DNA from: Humulus lupulus
Lineage: Eukaryota; Streptophyta; Magnoliopsida; Rosales; Cannabaceae
Length of the DNA: 64,000 nt
Assembly: GCF_963169125.1 (NCBI RefSeq)
Contig: NC_084795.1
Coordinates: forward strand, 263,681,042 to 263,745,041
Direction: 5' to 3'
The notes under the pieces: model-generated
Told to the model about the DNA's origin: nothing
Database searches by the model: none
What the model saw: only the letters and a program-made list of their open reading frames with translations
Shown here: piece by piece, positions 22,127-33,599 of the stretch
Position numbering within the stretch: the first letter of the stretch is position 1
Layout of the letters: each line of letters begins with the position of its first letter
Made by a program: the position numbers and the translations under genes

Positions 22127-23954
22127 TGGGCCGGCTCTGATGAGAGTTTCGATCCATCTTTCAAATGCCTACAATCATCGGTATTGTGGCCAACGTCGTT
22201 GTGAAAACGACAAAACTTGGAGGTGTCTCTCTTCCCCTTCTGGTGCTTTAACAGCTTCGGCTTCTTCTAGGGGAGGCGAGCAGAGTTCGCTAGGAAGATG
22301 TTCTCCCTAGAGTGGGTGAGCTCTGTATAAGTCGTGTAGACCGGCTTGAATTTTTCTACGGACTTATTCTTGTTTGGGCCGTGCTGGTTGCCCTCGCCAT
22401 TCCCCTTTCTTTTGCCCCCATCGAATTGGTTATTCTGTGTAACGTTCTGGGTCGCTGTCATGACCTCCGTTCCCACTCCAGCGGGCTGATTGATTGTTTC
22501 TTGCTTTGTTTGAACCACTTCCTGGCTGGTCCAGTCAGTGTGGAGGGAAATATCAGACACCTCAGCTCAGGGCCAATGTTGTGGGCCATCATCAGGGTAT
22601 TGAACATCCCCAGATGATCCGACGGATCTCCGTCTCTGTTGAATTTGGACAGGTGCGGCATACGGAAACCAGGTGGGTATATCGTTGCTTCTATGCTTGG
22701 GGCGAAGAGCTTAAGCTCGTCCCCCGAATCATATTCGTCTTTCTCTTTCTCCGACAGGAGCTTCCTCATTATCTCCTCCATCTGGGCTAGGCGCTCAAGG
22801 GTTTTGTCCTAATTTCCTTGGTTATTCCGGGGCTGCTCGACAGCTCCGGATCCATTGTATACATTTGGTGGGTTATTGCCCCTCCTATCTTGAGATAGGT
22901 TATTTAGGGCATTCTCGCCGTTACGCACCTCGAACAGGTCTCCCCCTGAGCGAGCATGGCTGCCACCTCCTACTGGTTCCCCCTTATGAGAGTTAAGGCG
23001 ATCTCGTAGGTCGCCCCTCTGGGTGGCTTGAGGACTTTGCACCGAGCTTAAGCGTTGACGCAGGTCTCCGCCAGAAAGGTCGCTCTGGCGACTGCCAGTC
23101 CAGTAGCTCCCGTTAGAGAAGCTCGGAGTCCGCCTCTGGGGGTGAGGATCCGGGCTTCCTCTTGTCGCCCTGCTACATCGGGAAGGTCCTGCGGATGGCG
23201 GGTTTCTCCTGCTGCTTCCATAAGCTGGAATATCTCGGATAGGCCGAGGAGGAGACGGATATCTTATTGGTGATGGAGGATGCCTGACCGGAGATGCAAT
23301 CCTGGTTCCGTCAGGGCGGATCAAGTTAGGTGGGGGCCTTTCGGCCCTGCCAACCTGCGGGTCCCGCGCCTGGCGATCTGGATGAGGCGCAGGACGGCTG
23401 GTGGGGACGGGCTGGTGCTGTGAGCCTTCCCCGGATCTCCTTCTGGAATTCCCTCGAGCCCTCCTGGGCGCGCTCGAGGCTGGCAGGGAGCTGGGAGTTG
23501 AAGTTCGGACCGAGCGGCTATACTGTTGTTCGGCCCTAGGCACTTCTTCGAAGTTTTCCTCTCAATGGTGCGATGAGAGAATAGAGTTGGATGTCGGAGG
23601 TCTGCCCGAGCAACTAGGCCTGGACCGATTACCCCGGCAGGACTTACGAGTCTCACCTTGCCTCTTTCCGACATTAGCGTCGGTTGTAAGAGGGGGTAGT
23701 CGGGCCAACACCTCCTTAATTTGCTGACTAGCTTTTGCTAGTTGGCTCCTCAGCTGAGTGTTCTCCATCTCTACCGCAGTGTAAAAATCTGGGTTTGGAT
23801 TAGGTGGCCGGGGCGCCGAACTTCCAGTGTCATCCTGGCCAACCGACTGCTGCTAGACCTCAGGATTTTGCTCACCGGAGATGGCGGCATGATGAGCCTC
23901 CTGCCCATCATGTTGTTCCGCCTCGTTATCGTGTCTTGGTCGAGTGGTCACCAT
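22127..23954 (-). pseudogene. G1 gag, frame-disrupted
   Basis: The start codon is taken at 23952-23954 (MVTTRPRHDNEAEQ), which aligns with the start of G4 gag. An in-frame TAG follows after 34 codons. Downstream are ARLPPLTTDANVGKR (near 23650), an Arg/Pro/Ser-rich middle (22809-23543), and the gag core (22458-22781) with DHLGMFNTLMMAHNIG and GPARKWFKQ. The Tat zinc-knuckle-like motif CRFHNDVGHNTDDC lies near 22190. At least three frameshifts separate these blocks. Confidence 0.85.
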
Positions 23955-23990
23955 AGTTGGATGTTTGCGATAGCACCAATCTAACTAGCC

Positions 23991-24008
23991 TCAACGAAAG
24001 CACCAAAC
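23991..24008 (-). promoter_or_regulatory. G1 primer binding site
   Basis: The minus strand reads TTTGGTGCTTTCGTTGA two bases from the LTR end. Compared with G3 and G4, C replaces T... only one base differs (GTTGA against ATTGA). The cognate tRNA is not determined. Confidence 0.7.
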
Positions 24009-24763
24009 TGTTGACGCGGTTCTTCACCAACAGGTAATTAAGAAAATAAGAGGAAGGGATTAGTGCTTAACAATGAACCGAAATTGATGAATGATCTTTT
24101 TATGGACTGGTGACACAATTACGTTTTTTAGGTGGCTCAAAGGTTAAAATCCTTCTACTCCACCAGCCAATATTATTGCTATATGCCTGGTATTCTTTTA
24201 CAGGGTATTTCCTTACACAATAGAATCCAACCCCTTGCAACTTCCAGGGTCTCCATATTTATAGGAGAGGGCACCTGGGAGTTGGTAAGGGGGGTCATCC
24301 CGTGACCTTCTTACCTATCCTGTCACTTCTGTGACATTCATGATTAATTCCTAAAACCTGACACATGAAGTGTGGTCTAATCAATAGGTAAGGGGGATAA
24401 TGGGACGCACGGCCCAACCCAGTCATGGGTGCCTAAATACGCACGTTCATGCTGCGTGTCCGAGAAGTCAGGGATATATCAGACACGTGATGTCTGATAT
24501 ATGCACGTTTACCTTGCGTGGTTGACTTTATAAGATGTCATAGCTTCCAACTCCAGCTCGTACCACGAGCTGGATGCCTCCTCGACCTGTGGCCTTCACA
24601 GACCTGACTCGGTCCTAAAGTAATCTTGGCGAACCTCTTGATATCCCAAGCTAGCGAGGTAGGACCTGACGATAACAGCTCCGGTCATGGGGGATCCACG
24701 TGGCTGATATAATTAGGCCATATCTCAGCTCACTAATAGCCCGTTGGAAAATTAGGGCGTACA
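24009..24763 (-). repeat. G1 5' LTR
   Basis: Pair of 13574-14328, same length (755 bp) and same ends. The minus-strand TATA box at 24256-24263 drives the genomic transcript. Confidence 0.95.
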
Positions 24764-25075
24764 GTAAGTTTATAAATATAATTAATTTACATTGGTCATG
24801 TCATATATAATCACTATTGTATACAACACATTTACCAAGATGTCTATCCACATCAATATTCCAAATCTAGACTACTCGCATCACATATGCTTAGTAAACC
24901 ATTCTAGCAACCATTCATTAAAGATTATGTACTTTAATACGTTGCATGGCTTCTCTATACAGTTTTCCTTCAATAAAATAAAATTAAACTAAATGGACTG
25001 TCCTCAATGCTTTTCTGAACTAAACGCGTTCTCCATCTCCTTCTTCAAGAAATTCATCTCCAACCTTCAAGAACT
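24764..25075 (-). repeat. Copia element B LTR, right part, with scrambled internal sequence
   Basis: It resumes with the duplicated GTAAG and aligns with LTRs A and C through CATATATAATCAC and AGATGTCTATCCACATCA until about 24970. Directly after, 24985-25070 resembles the gag-proximal sequence of copia C at 54430-54500. The LTR end and almost all of the internal region of B are therefore deleted. Confidence 0.6.
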
Positions 25076-25079
25076 TTAT

Positions 25080-25325
25080 CCAATTGTACTTCTTGTTGAG
25101 GATGATCCTAAGACTTATAGAGAAGTCATGTAATCAAGAAATAGTGAATTTTTGAAAGAAGTCATCAATGATGAGATGGATTCTATTATTTCCAATAACA
25201 CTTGGGAATTGGTAGATCTCTCACTGGGGTCTAAGCCGATTGGGTGTAAGTGGATATTTAGGAGTAAATACCACACTGATGGCACTATCCAAACCTTTAA
25301 AGCTAGATTATTTGGGGATTAGAGG
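25080..25325 (+). pseudogene. Copia pol fragment (linker into RT), plus strand
   Basis: The plus-strand translation contains NDEMDSIISNNTWELVD and PIGCKWIFRSKYHTDGTIQ, the conserved start of the copia RT domain. There is a stop upstream (about 25130) and a TAG at 25319-25321. It is oriented against the neighbouring copia elements and differs from them in sequence, so it belongs to another family. Only about 80 codons remain. Confidence 0.75.
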
Positions 25326-25460
25326 CTACAACCTTAGTTTTGTACAATACAACTCAAAGCAATAAATAATATTAATCTAAACTCTAATGGAAGAAGATTA
25401 CAAAGTACATAAACACAAGTAAACAAGTGTAGAGTAGACCTTTGTTGATGTAGAACCTTT

Positions 25461-26171
25461 TGTTGGTAACAAGTTTACCATGTGCGCAGCGGAAAGCATG
25501 AGGTGTTGGGCCCAGAGATTTCAAAAAAAAAATTAAATAAACTTTAAACAATCAGATCCATTAACATGCAATAAATTAATCATAGAGAAATAAAAGATGA
25601 GGATTTACCAGTTGAAGAACTATCCAGAATCCTCGCTATCTTTTTTAATCTTCAATGAACATCCAATCCAAAGCAGTTCTTCAAAAATACTCAGATCAAG
25701 ATCTTTGTAGATGGATATCTATACCTCAAGACGTGTGTGGGTGTGTAAGGTAATGGTAGGGAAAAATTTCTGATTCATAAGATATTTTCAACACATGAGA
25801 TCTTTGAATATTAGGTCTGAGACAGTTTTCAAGGATAGAGAAAATAATATGATCTATTTTCTTTTCTGTCAAAAGTCTTATTTTTAAAACTATTTCCATC
25901 TGATAAATTTATAAAAGAATTAATTAAATTTTTAAATTCAAATTATAAATCAATTATTAAATAATTAAATAAATAAAAGAAATATCCAAGACTTATTCTT
26001 GGACTCTGTTACACGCCAACTACAGTGCATGCATTGTAGTTGGCATGTAACACATCCCTAATTTCAGGGATGTGTTCCAACCATTTTCTTTTAATTATTA
26101 TTTAATCATTATTTATTCAAAAATATCTAAATCTGATAACTTATTTATCAGATTAATTAAAGAATAAATAT
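25461..26171 (-). repeat. Copia element E LTR, left part (split by G2)
   Basis: It starts TGTTGGTAAC with GCGCAGCGGAAAGCA about 32 bp inside and GGTGTTGGGCCCAGAGATTTC, which matches LTR D at 42892 closely. Three hairpins lie at 25985-26075. It is broken by G2 at 26171 and continues at 39712. No pol belonging to E is present in the window. Confidence 0.8.
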
Positions 26172-27010
26172 TGTTGACTGCCTTTTTTGCCTTCAACGTA
26201 TATAAAAGAGGTTAAAGAAATAGCTATATGAACACATATTTTTACGTGGTTCAGGTTATAAAAGAACCCTAGTCTACGAGTCTTTTTTATAAGAGAGATT
26301 GCTAGCCGGTAGTTGCAAGCTTTTACAGTATCTTCTCAGGTAACATTTAGATTGCACTGAGTCTTAGTATTTCTTAATCAAAATCCCATCCTTTACAATG
26401 AGACTTCCAGCTCTATTTATAGTGGCTGGTGTCATTAATGCTAATCATACACAACTAATGCACATTCCTCCCATAATTGAGGGATTAATACACTTCAATG
26501 TATTAGGCTGCAATGAACAGAGGCTTTGGCCCAATGCGGGACTTGCGGGGCCCACGGCAAAAAGGTAACCATTTTACGGGGAACATGCCCCTGGAATTGT
26601 CAGGGCATGCTACACACATTTCCGTGTCAGGCGGCGTAGTGGGCATGCGAATTGTCGAGTCATACCCGGGCAACCCTGTTAACGGATTGCCCAGAAAAGT
26701 GGTCAGACAATCTTCTGACTCTGAAAACCCGCTCCTACTGACATGTCTCTCCTTGTCCTAGGTCCGAGAACTAAGACCTCAGAACCCTTGCCTTAACTAT
26801 CCAAGCTAGAGAACCTCCTTCTCCGAGCCCGAGCATCGAGTGATAACTCACCAAAGCACCCATGGTCGTCTTCAAGGATAAGGCCTCATCTAGTAGAATC
26901 CTTGTTCTGACTACAGGCCTCGGGCAGTAACATTCCCCTAGGATGTCTACGAACATCCTATCCATGCACTAGGAGTTTCCACGTGTTGGCGGTGAAAAAT
27001 ATGGACAACA
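26172..27010 (-). repeat. G2 3' LTR (839 bp)
   Basis: Ends are TGTTGACTGCC and AATATGGACAACA. The minus-strand TATA box is at 26414-26421. It lacks about 20 bp present in the other LTR near 39455-39480. Confidence 0.95.
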
Positions 27011-27023
27011 TTTGCCCCCCAAG
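27011..27023 (-). promoter_or_regulatory. G2 terminal polypurine tract
   Basis: The minus strand reads CTTGGGGGGCAAA next to the 3' LTR. Confidence 0.9.
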
Positions 27024-27348
27024 TCTCTACTTGTCCTCTGACAGTAGAGACTTCAATCTAAAAAATATTTCGGAGAAGCCTCGAACGGTGAACATTTGGA
27101 CTTCCACTGATGTCACTCTGGAAAGCAGAATCACTTCTCCCCACCCCATTGATGGGCCCATCAGTCCATACATTTAATTAGGGGTCACCTCGATGTCCCA
27201 AAAATCTACTCTGTGCCTGAGGTGTCTTCTCCCAAAGAAAACAATGATTATGATCCATGCCTTTTGAACCCTGATCGTCAGATTACTTTCGTGAATCTAC
27301 TCATCTGACAGTTGTGGGGACGTTGCTTCTCTGATACGTTTTACTGGG

Positions 27349-27356
27349 TATAAAAA
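27349..27356 (+). promoter_or_regulatory. TATA box of the G2 antisense accessory gene
   Basis: TATAAAAA is followed by a CT-rich leader with TCTTCTCTCTCGTCTCC at about 27418-27435. A 5'UTR intron is proposed from 27542 (GGTAAGTGTC) to the acceptor at 27914-27915 (GTCTCAG). The layout and distance from the LTR match G1. Confidence 0.55.
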
Positions 27357-27915
27357 CCCAGAAACCTTCAGTCTCACACCACAACCATTCGAAAATCACA
27401 AAAACTCTCAACGCACCCTCTTCTCTCTCGTCTCCAACCCCTTCCCGGACAAGTGGCATGAGTCTTCTTATTTTTGGCCAGACGGCAAGCAGTACTTCAA
27501 AGTGAGAACTCGCCTTAGCACCTATCTCTGTTTTATCTCTGGTAAGTGTCTTTGATCCATTTTGCTTGGTGTGTCTAGTTTTTTTTTCGATATACGTTTA
27601 GGAATGGTAATAGTGTAGGATTCCAAAGTTTGTTCTTCGTCTTCATAAGTCGTTGTAGGCATATTTTGACATTGAGTTCTCTCGAAACGACCTTCACAAT
27701 TTTCCTATCAACTTCGCGCTTCTGGATTTGTGGCTGGAATCTGGGAAATTTCCAAATTCTGATAAGTTTATCTAACCTGGCCTGTCGTTAGGCACTGGGG
27801 ATGCCTTGTATCTCCAAAACTTTCCTTTTCCTTCCAAGCAGTATTCTTAGAGTCATTTGTGTTTTGGCCATTTTTCCTTCGGTCAGAATGCTAACTACTT
27901 TGCTTTTTGTCTCAG

Positions 27916-30900
27916 ATGTCCAAGGAAATCCACCAGCTACATGAGCACGGATTTTACCTATTCAACCAGAAAATCTCTGACATGGCCTGTGCGCGAGATA
28001 TCTCCAAGGGCGACAAACCATCTGCCCTGACCTCCAGGTGGCGGTGAGGCCTCTAAGGTGTGAGGATTCAGGGCTCACTGTGGATGAGGTCAACAAGGCC
28101 CCTGTTCCACACCCGTCGCAAACATACGAGGGTGATGCATTCAAGGCAGAAGACTACCGTACATTGCTTCAACATCCCGAGGCCTTGGAGGCAATCATAA
28201 GGTACTGCTCAGTCAGGGACAAATGCCTCATCTGCCTTTGCCGGGAGTCTGAGCGGGCGCACCACAGCATATATGGCCTGGGTGCTTGGAGCCAAGACCA
28301 TCTGATGGTAGGGGCTACCTTACCCCTCAAGCAATACTTCATCAACATTCTGAAGTACGTAGGGATATCCTCCTTCCAGCTCTCCCCCAATGGCTATGGA
28401 TTACTTGCAGGGATATACGTTTTATTCTGGAGATAGAAATGGTCGGAGCCTTCACCAGCAAAGATCATGTATTTCTACATTTTCAAGACTACCCCTCGAA
28501 AGAAGGGATCCAAGCGGGATGGATACTACTCTTTGGTGAAGTACCCCGCTTCATTGCTTAGTTACAAGGTTCCCCACCACAATGAGAATCACGCTCAGGA
28601 TTTCAAGGATTCATTCTTCTTCATAGACAGCTTGCCGACCCGCAGCAACCCGACCTTAATTCTCGATTTTGCCAAAGTAGGTGTATATCCTTCCGAACAC
28701 AGTTATCATTTGCCTCACTAGGGCTTCTGTTTTTGAAACTTAGCAATTTCCTTTTGAATTGGTCATTTCCACTGAACCCCATTCGTTCAGCTCTTCAAGG
28801 ATCATCTCCAGGCGATGAAGGCTCTTCCTAACCAAGACGTGGACCTTAGCGTCTTGGTGACGGAGCCGAATCTTATTCGGTCAGGGCTCTTCAGCATCGA
28901 GCAGTGGATAAGCAACCTAGAGCTGACCAAATATTGCCAATCGAAAAAGTGTCGGGAGCTAGCATCCCACCATATCAATTATGTAGAGGAGCTAGCTAGG
29001 ACGGCATTCCACAGGCGGTTGGTGAAGGAGAGGTTGGTGAACGTTCGAGCCATTGAGGAGGCGCGAGAGGTCCAAGAAGACCAGGAGCTTGATGCAGAAC
29101 TTCAAGCAGGGATGGAAGCTTCCCACCTGGACTTAGGTAACTTGCCTCTCATTCTGTCATTTTCTGCCCGAGTGAATGATAGGATAAGCCCCAACCATGT
29201 CTGGGCTTCTCCATCCCTTCTCCGTTGTGGTCAAATTTCACATCGGCGTTGGACTAGGGAAGAATTCCATGACTACCTAGATCTTGTAGATGTATATCTC
29301 TGTCACCCTAGGAAGCAACCTACCTCTCGTGGGTTCGTACCCTTAGACCAAGTGACATCCTTGACCTCGAGTTGGTTTTGCCAATATGGCACCAATATTA
29401 GTTGTGATGCAAGGAATAGGATAGAACACCCTCACTGCTTGCACCGTGGCTCTATTCACAGTGAGCCTCCGAGTGGCTTACTTTGTTGTATTGTCCTTGT
29501 ATAGTATGCATGCTAACTGTTTGCCTTGCTTTTGCAGCTCATATGGGATAGGCAGACATTGTTCGGTCTGCTCTAAGGTTGGGAATGCCCCCAGCTCTTC
29601 GGCAGGAGAGGAGTTAGGCCCTCGAGAATAAGCTGATCCTTCTCCCCCAGCCAAGAGGCAATGAGTCTCCACACCTCCTAGGGAACCCCTTGTGGCCGCC
29701 GAACCCCCTGTCGTGGAGATACCTTCTTTGTCCGGGTTGGATGAGGTGGTACAAGAGACAAGACTGAAGGAGGTCTTAGAGCCCAAACGAGAATCGATCC
29801 CCGACTTGGAGAAGGAGCCAATGCCGCCCCGAGTACGTCTCCTGGTATACCCTGAAGGTACGAGGGGGATCTGCTAGAGCAATATAACAGGATGCTTCAA
29901 CACTTTGAAGCAAGGGTGGAAGAAGGCAACAAAGCCTTGCACAAGATAGTCGAGGCCCTCCGGCAACTCAAACCACCCTAAGAGAGGCCAATCATCCCTC
30001 CGATTGGATGAGCTAAGCTGGAGACCCTGTTCTCCACCAAGCTAGGGGACATAGTTGCTCCCCTTACTGTCGAACTCCTCCAAGGGGTTAACTCCACCAT
30101 ATGCAAGTTGACTGCCCGAAGCTTCTCTCAACTTGGCGATAGTAATGAGGCCTCTCTCGTGGCCTCATGCCGGTATGCCTCAGTCCGGGTAAGTTAAATC
30201 ACCCTCGTTCTTCGATTTGATTTAACCAAATTATATCAAGTTAACGCATTTGTTTTATTGCAGTCTGCCTTAGCATGCCAATGCCTGGGATATATTATGA
30301 TGGAGAAATCATATGAGCTCCAGAGGTCCCAAGACAAGGTCGTTTCCCTCAAGGAGAAGGCAAAAGGCTCTTAGGAGGAGTTTGATCGAGAAAACACTAC
30401 TCTCAAGGCCGAGTGAAAACGCTCCCAGGAGCTTGAGGAGGCTCTCCAGAAGATCTCTGAGGATTTGCAGCGGGTCGAAGTGGAAAAGCAGGCGACCGTG
30501 GATGGAATGCACCGATCCCAGGAAGAAACCAAGAAGGCCACTGCTAAGATCACTCGAGTTGCCTTGGAGAATTTCTACCTCCAGGAGCAGGCTAAGGAGG
30601 CTATTGGTCGGGCTGAGCTAGCCGATAGAAAGACCCTCCAATCCATGGAGATGAATAGGTCTGCTAGGTGCCAGGTGGAGAAGCTTAAACAAGAGACCGA
30701 GTCTATTGTCGAGGACGCTTTTTATGTGCCCTGGTACCACAACCTGGACATGAGCTTGGATTTCACCGAGGAGCCCGAGAAGTACAAAATCCTCTTCAAC
30801 GAGCACCTCCTTGCTACCCAAGCTGCCGAGGCAACCCTAGTGGCCCCAACAGCCGAAACGACCCCATCTACCGAGGCTACTCAACCAACCGAGGTGACCC

Positions 30901-30989
30901 CCACTGCCAAGACAGTCCAGGTAGAGGGTGTCCCCAGTGGTGATCCAATCATCGAACTGGTGGAGGAGGTTCTCGAAGACCACTTGTAG
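27916..30989 (+). pseudogene. G2 antisense accessory gene (aORF), decayed
   Basis: Homologue of the G1 plus-strand gene. The ATG (27916) again directly follows the acceptor AG. Proposed exons: 27916-28676, 28791-29136, 29538-30188, 30264-30989. Exon 1 has LPLKQYFINILKYVG, QLSPNGYGLLAGIYVLFW and, after a frameshift, RDGYYSLVKYPASLL and AQDFKDSFFF, aligning block by block with G1. Exon 4 is a coiled coil rich in Glu/Lys, followed by VPWYHNLDMSLDFTEEPEKY and a Thr/Pro/Glu-rich tail. Stops lie at 28046-28048 and 30372-30374, with several frameshifts. The two later introns share position and phase with G1 (phase 1 and phase 0); the first coding intron is at the same place but its phase differs (0 here, 1 in G1). 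Confidence 0.7.
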
Positions 30990-31121
30990 TATTTGCATTT
31001 AGGCCTACGTGCCATAAGCTTTGGGGGTATAGACGAACCATTTCTCTAGCACCCGAGCGTAGTTGGAACTATTTACCCATTTAAGAATTATATAGCTTGC
31101 CTTGCTTTTTGTTTGCTTTGG

Positions 31122-31510
31122 TTCTGTGAATCTGTTGTAACCTAGAATGTCACGAGAACAAGCACTCAAACAAAGTTAGACCTTTCGTTCTGTAAATTCG
31201 ACGTAACACCTATGGCATGAGAACAAGAACTTGAATTATTTTAAATATGGTTCTATAAATTCAAACGTAACACGAATGTCACGAGAACAAGAACTCAAGA
31301 TATTTTAAACACGGTTCTATAAATTCAAACGTAACATGAATGTCACAAGAGCAAGAACTCAAAATATTTTAAACATGGTTTTATAAATTCAAACGTAACA
31401 CGAATGTCACGAGAACAAGAACTCTAAATATTTTAAACACGGTTCTATAAATTCAAATGTAACATGAATGTCACGAGAACAAGAACTCAAGATATTTTAA
31501 ACATGGTCCC
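31122..31510. repeat. About six tandem copies of a 64-bp unit in G2
   Basis: Each unit contains TTCTATAAATTCAAACGTAA, GAATGTCACGAGAACAAGAA and ATATTTTAAACA(C/T)GG. The middle copies are near identical and the first is degenerate. It lies between the accessory gene and the internal polypurine tract, as in G1, but the sequence is unrelated. Confidence 0.9.
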
Positions 31511-32202
31511 GTGTTTACTCTGGTAGGCCCGTACCTTGACGCAGAATTTACCGTAGGTCGGCCCTATATCCCAAAGATTTGGGCTTTCAGGGATTTAGGA
31601 GTGTGAAAACAACTGGCCCCGAGTGTGCACTATTCAAGGAGTCGAGAGTTTAGACATTGCCCCCAAGTGCATACCTACCTCCTAGGCTCTGTTCTCGGGA
31701 GGTGAGGCTATGGAGAGGCCCAGACGTAGGCTGCATGTGCATTGTACATATTAGGATTTGATTATTACTCTTCAGGCGCGTGCTGTCCTTGGGAGGTAAC
31801 CTAAACCCCTAACTATTATCTTGTCTTTTCCAGATACGGAATACAGCGATACTAAGGGTACTTGGCTCGTGGACTATCCAAGCTCCCCATATCGCGGATC
31901 CCTCGAGGCCAAGTATGAGTACTCGGTCTCCCATTCGCTTCTCGAGATCAATAGACATGGTCAGAACTCCTCGAGCACCGTGCCCGCGGGAGATGACCAA
32001 TGTATTTTCGCACTACTTGGGTTATCTAGCTCTTAGGTGCTAAGCATCGTTCTACCCGGAACAAGCTACCTTGTAGGCTAGGCTGGGTTAGCTTCCTGAG
32101 ACTTTCTACTCTCGAGACGGTGACATTAGGCTTACTCCTCTTGGCCATACAAGTTTAGTTCCTAGGCCATCCCTTGTGCAGTGTAGTGCTACCCTAGCCC
32201 CA
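31511..32202. other. G2 non-coding region between the tandem array and the internal polypurine tract
   Basis: No coding sequence is recognised. One more ATTGCCCCCAAGTG phrase near 31655-31670 resembles a degenerate polypurine tract. The plus-strand open frame at 31821-32036 has no recognisable content. Confidence 0.4.
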
Positions 32203-32213
32203 TGCCCCCCAAG
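32203..32213 (-). promoter_or_regulatory. G2 internal (second) polypurine tract
   Basis: The minus strand reads CTTGGGGGGCA, identical to the G1 internal core, shortly after the end of pol. Confidence 0.7.
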
Positions 32214-32374
32214 TGATCGAAGACTGGTCTGCGGTCACTTGTTCGAATGCGGGTGTTCTTAACACATCATTAATAGAAATGTAATGGAAACTAAAGAAAA
32301 AGACAGAGGCAAAACAAACAAATTTTCTACCGTGTTTTACTATATACACGGTTTCCATTATATGTGTCCGAGGG

Positions 32375-33540
32375 CTACAAGGGTTTTACAGAAAAGAAAA
32401 GAAAATGTTTTTTGCAGATGCTACTGGTAATACCGGCGAAGATGCTTGGCATTCTAAGCGTGCAAAATAATCTCCCCACTAAGTTAGGCAAATTTATATG
32501 TTCCCAGACATATAATACTCTTGACTTGGTATGGGCCTTCCTAGTTGGGCCGAGCACTCCTGCACCTGGATCCCGGGTGGCTAAGAAGACTCTTCGCAAC
32601 ACCAGATCTCTGACCCCAAATTTTTAGTCTTTCACTTTGGAGTTGAATACCTGACCACCTTCTGCTAGTAGGACGCTACTCGTAGTTGAGAAGCTTCGCG
32701 CAGCTCCTCCGCGAGGTTCAGGGACTCCTGAAGTAAGGCGTGGTTCGTGGTCGGATCATACGTATCCCATCGGTGTGTGGAGATTCCTGCTTCAACTAGG
32801 AGCATAGTTTCATATCCGTAGTCCAGCGAGAAGGGAATATGGTCGGTGGAGGTCCGAGCAGTGGTATGATAGCTCCACAATGGCCTGGGTAACTCCTTGG
32901 GCCAAGCTCCTTTTGCCTGCTCCAGCCTCTTCTTCAGAGTGGACTTCAGTGTCTTGTTCATTGCTTCCACTTGGCCATTGGCTTGCAGATGGGCTACAAA
33001 AGAGAAGCTCTTGATAACGCCATTTCATTGAAAGAAATCTGTGAACACTTCACTGTCGAACTGCAATCTGTACTCGGACACTAATTTCCTTAGAAGCCCA
33101 TACCGGCAAACGATATTTTTTTTGACGAAGTCCAAAGCCTTTTTGGAGGTAATGGTGGCGAGCGGCTCAGCCTTGAACCACTTCGTGAAGTAATCAACAA
33201 AAACAATGGCATATTTCACCCCTCATTTCCCTGTGGGCAGAGACCCGATAAGGTCGATCCCCCAAACGAAAAAATGCCATGGGCTGGTCATTTGAGTAAG
33301 CTCATTCGGAGGTGCTCGGGGGATGTTGGCGAAACGCTGGTATTTGTCGCATTTCTTGACGTAATCCATCGCGTCTCCATTCATGGTGGGCCAAAAATAT
33401 CCTTGCCTTAATATCTTCTTGGAAAGGCTTTGCCCCACGACGTGATCACCGCAGAAACCTTCATGTACTTCCCGCAGTATTGAACTAGCTTCTAGTCTGG
33501 ACACGCACCGAAACAGGGGAAAAGAATAGCCTCATCTGTA
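32375..33540 (-). pseudogene. G2 integrase, decayed
   Basis: Integrase joins the cDNA to the chromosome. The zinc-binding region (33504-33223) shows EVHEGFCGDH and KKCDKYQRF, where Tyr replaces the second Cys of the CxxC pair. The core shows GIDLIGSLP with the first Asp, VDYFTKW, and SEYRLQFDSEVF, where the second catalytic Asp is Glu and the following Asn-Gly is lost. The end shows TTARTSTDHIPFSLDYGYE and LRRVFLATRDPGAGVLGP. Frameshifts near 33220, 33020 and 32660. The retained core is what is missing from G1. Confidence 0.8.
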
Positions 33541-33599
33541 AAGCTTATTATCCATAATTATGTACCGAGGCACTTGTTATAGCAACTTCCTGGATACCT

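Larger units (their letters stand above)
13574..24763 (-). mobile_element. Tat-type Ty3/gypsy retrotransposon G1, complete insertion (11.2 kb)
   Basis: Two 755-bp LTRs (13574-14328 and 24009-24763) are flanked by GTAAG at 13569-13573 and 24764-24768, a perfect 5-bp target duplication. Order on the minus strand: 5' LTR, primer site, gag, protease, RT, RNase H, second (archaeal-type) RNase H, remnant integrase, internal polypurine tract, accessory region, terminal polypurine tract, 3' LTR. The accessory region carries a plus-strand gene. A second RNase H is the recognised mark of the Tat lineage. The LTRs differ at about 20 of 755 positions by eye, so insertion is fairly recent. It interrupts the copia B LTR. 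Confidence 0.95.

Noticed and set aside
29137..29537. Coding exon with CQYGTNISCDARN in G2
   Set aside because: Some resemblance to the G1 sequence at 16670, but both stretches lie between matching GT-AG boundaries of equal phase; I treat them as intron. An alternative retained-intron form is possible.
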